Positions 31,367 through 33,156 of a stretch of 33,156 nucleotides of DNA are shown one piece after another. Within the stretch, counting starts at the first letter, position 1. Each line of letters starts with the position of its first letter. Made by a program: the position numbers and the translations under genes. Source of the stretch: Prolixibacteraceae bacterium UBA6029 (GTDB lineage Bacteria > Bacteroidota > Bacteroidia > Bacteroidales > Prolixibacteraceae); contig DIZL01000055.1 of the NCBI GenBank assembly GCA_002429385.1, positions 1 through 33,156 on the forward strand. The letters are read 5' to 3'. The notes under the pieces were generated by a model that saw only the letters and a program-made list of their open reading frames with translations, searched no databases and had not been told where the DNA came from.

Positions 31367-31630
31367 ATGGAAAAGATTTACAAACATTGCCAGAGCTGCG
31401 GAATGCCAATGAAAAGAGATGAGCTGGGCGGAGGAACCAACAGTGATGGTTCGAAATCACTGATGTATTGCAGCCATTGTTTTCAGGATGGGGCGTTTAC
31501 CCGTACAAATATTACTGCTCAGCAAATGCAGGCGTTTTGTATTGAAAAAATGGTCGAAATGAAGATCCCAAGACTCTTCGCCCGTTTCTTTGCACGCACA
31601 GTTCCCCACCTTGAACGCTGGAAGAACTAA
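31367..31630 (+). CDS. Small zinc-ribbon protein
   Basis: The 87-residue protein has an N-terminal C-x2-C (Cys8, Cys11 in KHCQSCGMPM) and a second C-x2-C (Cys35, Cys38 in MYCSHC), the pattern of the putative zinc ribbon family PF12674. The residues in between (RDELGGGTNSDGSKSLMY) are characteristic of that family. The C-terminus (about 45-87) is a helical tail with a basic patch (F-A-R-F-F-A-R) that may bind nucleic acid or protein. Family function is unknown; a regulatory or stress role is only a guess. It is a stand-alone gene in its own AT-rich spacers; a TTTTG-n-TATATT arrangement near 31317-31345 could be its promoter. Confidence 0.85.
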   Translation: MEKIYKHCQSCGMPMKRDELGGGTNSDGSKSLMYCSHCFQDGAFTRTNITAQQMQAFCIEKMVEMKIPRLFARFFARTVPHLERWKN

Positions 31631-32286
31631 TATCAGGCAAATGCGTATAAGCCAATGGGGACAGCCTGTCTGTTTGTTTTGCGTTTCCTGTTTTGTATTT
31701 ATCTCCATTTCGGCTCGACCGGAAGCCTTTCTCCGTCAGCAGTGTAGTGTGTATTTTCCGATAGTTTCTCAATTTGTTTCATACCTGTGAGTCGTTTGCT
31801 GTTATGGACTGGCGTCTACTTTATCAGTTTATCATCGCCTGTGATCTTTTGGTTTAACATCTAATAAGATTACGTGGTCGTTCATTCGGTTGCGTCATCA
31901 TATTTTATCGATAGTACCATTTGATAGTATTAAAGGTAATTGTCTTTATCAACCCTTTAACAGAGAATAATTTGAAATTAAGCCTTAATTGAGTCATTCG
32001 AAGGAATTTCACATTCATCTTAGGACGGGACTGTACCTAAAAGTCACTTCTTATTCGGCTCCTGATCTGCAAATTCAGGTGTTACAGGATGAAAAACTTA
32101 ATCTCCATTGGTAAAATAGCCCGATTCAGTCAATCAGAATAATCAAACAACCAAGTGATAAATTCCCATTAGAACAGGGGCACTGCAACAGGGCTGTCTT
32201 CAAAAGGCGAATTAATAGTGCATCCGGGACTTAATGACAAACACTACTTGCCTAAATGAACTCCTGGTTATTATGTGCAGTTATTT
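31631..32286. other. 656-bp AT-rich spacer without a recognisable gene
   Basis: The only open frames here are continuations or antisense shadows of the zinc-ribbon and antitoxin genes. I see no tRNA-like fold, strong terminator or repeat. Small RNAs cannot be excluded. Confidence 0.55.
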
Positions 32287-32859
32287 TTATACCAATTCTG
32301 TCTTTTTCAATCTAAGTTTAGGCTTGTTTAGTTTCAATATCGTTTCTTTCACTTTCTCCCTTATCTCTGATTCTAAATACGTTGGAATCAAAGTATTCAG
32401 ACTTATCCCAAAAATCCTATGAATGATTACCAAATCTTTTAGTGTGAACTGAGAAATGCCATTGATCAACTCGCTCATGTATGATTTAGAGTGGTCAAGA
32501 AGTACTCCCAATTCTTGTTGTGTCAGATCGAACTCCTTCAGTTTTTTCCGTATGCTCTCTTTTCGCTTATTGATAAATATTTGCTCATAATTAACACTGT
32601 TCTCTGCCCTGTCCGATTCTTCTACTTTTAAATCTGTGATATGATCAAGGTCCGCCCACTCTCTGTCTTCATAATCTTTAATCAAATCACGAAGCTTTGT
32701 ACGAATGGGTTTTAAGTTGGGATTCTCCTTTATCATTAAACGCAATTTACGTTCAAGCATCGATGCTTTCTGCAAATCATACTCACTTCCCAATCTTTTG
32801 AGATGCTCAACTTCTTTTATATTCATAATGTCTTTCATTTCTGCAGCTTTTAAATCCAA
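32287..32859 (-). CDS. HigA-type antitoxin with XRE helix-turn-helix
   Basis: The 190-residue protein is longer than the usual 90-140-residue HigA. The Cro/C1-type helix-turn-helix is at about 101-160: IRKKLKEFDLTQQELGVLLD, then KSYMSELINGISQFTLKDLV with recognition-helix serines, then a typical I-H-R-I-F-G-I-S-L-N-T-L-I-P ending. The N-terminal 95 residues are highly charged and helical and may bind the toxin. The gene follows the toxin with a 10-base overlap, the toxin-first order that is characteristic of HigBA. M12 (at 32826) is an alternative start without overlap. The protein would neutralise HigB and autorepress the operon. The promoter lies upstream of the window. Confidence 0.86.
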   Translation of the reverse strand: MDLKAAEMKDIMNIKEVEHLKRLGSEYDLQKASMLERKLRLMIKENPNLKPIRTKLRDLIKDYEDREWADLDHITDLKVEESDRAENSVNYEQIFINKRKESIRKKLKEFDLTQQELGVLLDHSKSYMSELINGISQFTLKDLVIIHRIFGISLNTLIPTYLESEIREKVKETILKLNKPKLRLKKTELV

Positions 32860-33156
32860 CTATTATTCCTCAACCATTTTTTAATGACACTCCGATTATT
32901 TTTAAAGGTCAATTCATAATCATCATGACTGCCTGCCCAAACAACAGTTGCTTCTCCGTTTTCTTCAAATTCAATCAATATCAGTGTACGATGAATATTG
33001 ATATTGAAAAAATAAAACTCTCCGCCATAAACACAGTCAGCATCTGGTCTGTCTTTAGTCAAATCCATTGGTGATTTCCATTTACTCTCTTCGATATCCG
33101 AAATCAGCTTTCTAATTTCTGTGATCAGTTTCGTGAAAATTCCGGAGCAAACTGAA
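32850..33156 (-). CDS. HigB-type mRNA interferase toxin (N-terminus outside window)
   Basis: The frame runs to the window edge: beyond the internal ATG at 33068 it continues upstream through LITEIRKLISDIEESKWKSP without a stop, so that ATG is not the start. About 102 residues are visible, near the family's full length of 100-105. W-K-S-P-x-D-L-T-K-D-R-P-D-A near the N-terminal third, F-N-I-N-I-H-R-T-L-I-L and VVWAGSHDDYEL (the family H-x-x-Y-D segment) match RelE-superfamily HigB toxins, which cut mRNA at the ribosome. It immediately precedes and overlaps the antitoxin gene. Loss of the first few residues from view does not affect the assignment. Confidence 0.85.
   Translation of the reverse strand, partial: SVCSGIFTKLITEIRKLISDIEESKWKSPMDLTKDRPDADCVYGGEFYFFNINIHRTLILIEFEENGEATVVWAGSHDDYELTFKNNRSVIKKWLRNNSWI

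Noticed and set aside
33068..33070. ATG at 33068 as the start of the HigB toxin
   Set aside because: The frame continues upstream to the window edge with family-like residues, so the true start is outside or within a few codons of the edge.

Overview
The window looks like chromosomal DNA of an environmental Bacteroidota bacterium, probably a Bacteroidales or Marinilabiliales relative. Three secreted proteins end in type IX secretion (T9SS) sorting domains with the F-P-N-P signature. Several genes are preceded by the Bacteroidota -7 promoter word TAnnTTTG. The gene families (GH3 with CBM6, GH29, DUF362, DUF6266, PKD/T9SS proteins) are typical of that phylum. I see no tRNA, rRNA, CRISPR array or transposase gene. 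Genus-level assignment cannot be made from the sequence alone.

Layout. 1-271: 3' end of a DUF6266-like gene with its terminator, then a 170-bp MITE-like element with terminal inverted repeats. 722-3470 (minus): a small acidic hypothetical protein, a lipoprotein-like TIM-barrel sugar isomerase/epimerase and an Old Yellow Enzyme. 3549-9024 (minus): a complete tripartite RND efflux operon in the order membrane fusion protein, AcrB-like pump, TolC-like channel. 9116-11652 (minus): a coupled operon of an MFS exporter, a SagB-type nitroreductase and an isochorismatase-fold hydrolase without the usual nucleophilic cysteine. 11941-12052: a nearly perfect 112-bp palindrome whose arms are arrays of an 11-bp repeat. 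It lies upstream of a small hypothetical gene.

12760-17701: a LacI-type regulator divergent from a GDP-sugar cluster. The cluster holds a GDP-mannose 3,5-epimerase homologue with all recognisable catalytic residues, a fusion of a RfaE/TagD-type nucleotidyltransferase with a fucokinase/heptokinase-like GHMP kinase domain, and a mannose-1-phosphate guanylyltransferase. The guanylyltransferase would supply GDP-mannose and the epimerase would convert it to GDP-L-galactose and/or GDP-L-gulose. The fusion protein may phosphorylate and activate another sugar. All four spacers around these genes carry a different tandem repeat with the same 7-bp period, which is the most unusual non-coding pattern here apart from the palindrome.

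17865-27465: a glycan-degradation stretch with a GH29 alpha-L-fucosidase, a CBM6-like secreted protein paired with a DUF362 membrane protein, a GH3 enzyme with two CBM6-like modules and a T9SS tail, and a convergent four-PKD T9SS protein. No SusC/SusD pair is present. 28200-31630: a lysine-rich cold-shock-domain protein, a four-helix membrane protein, a T9SS-exported M1 aminopeptidase and a zinc-ribbon protein. 32287-33156 (minus): a HigBA-type toxin-antitoxin pair, the toxin cut by the window edge.

The strongest candidates for something undescribed are the nucleotidyltransferase-GHMP fusion next to the GDP-mannose 3,5-epimerase, the 11-bp-repeat palindrome, and the heptad repeats in every spacer of the GDP-sugar cluster.
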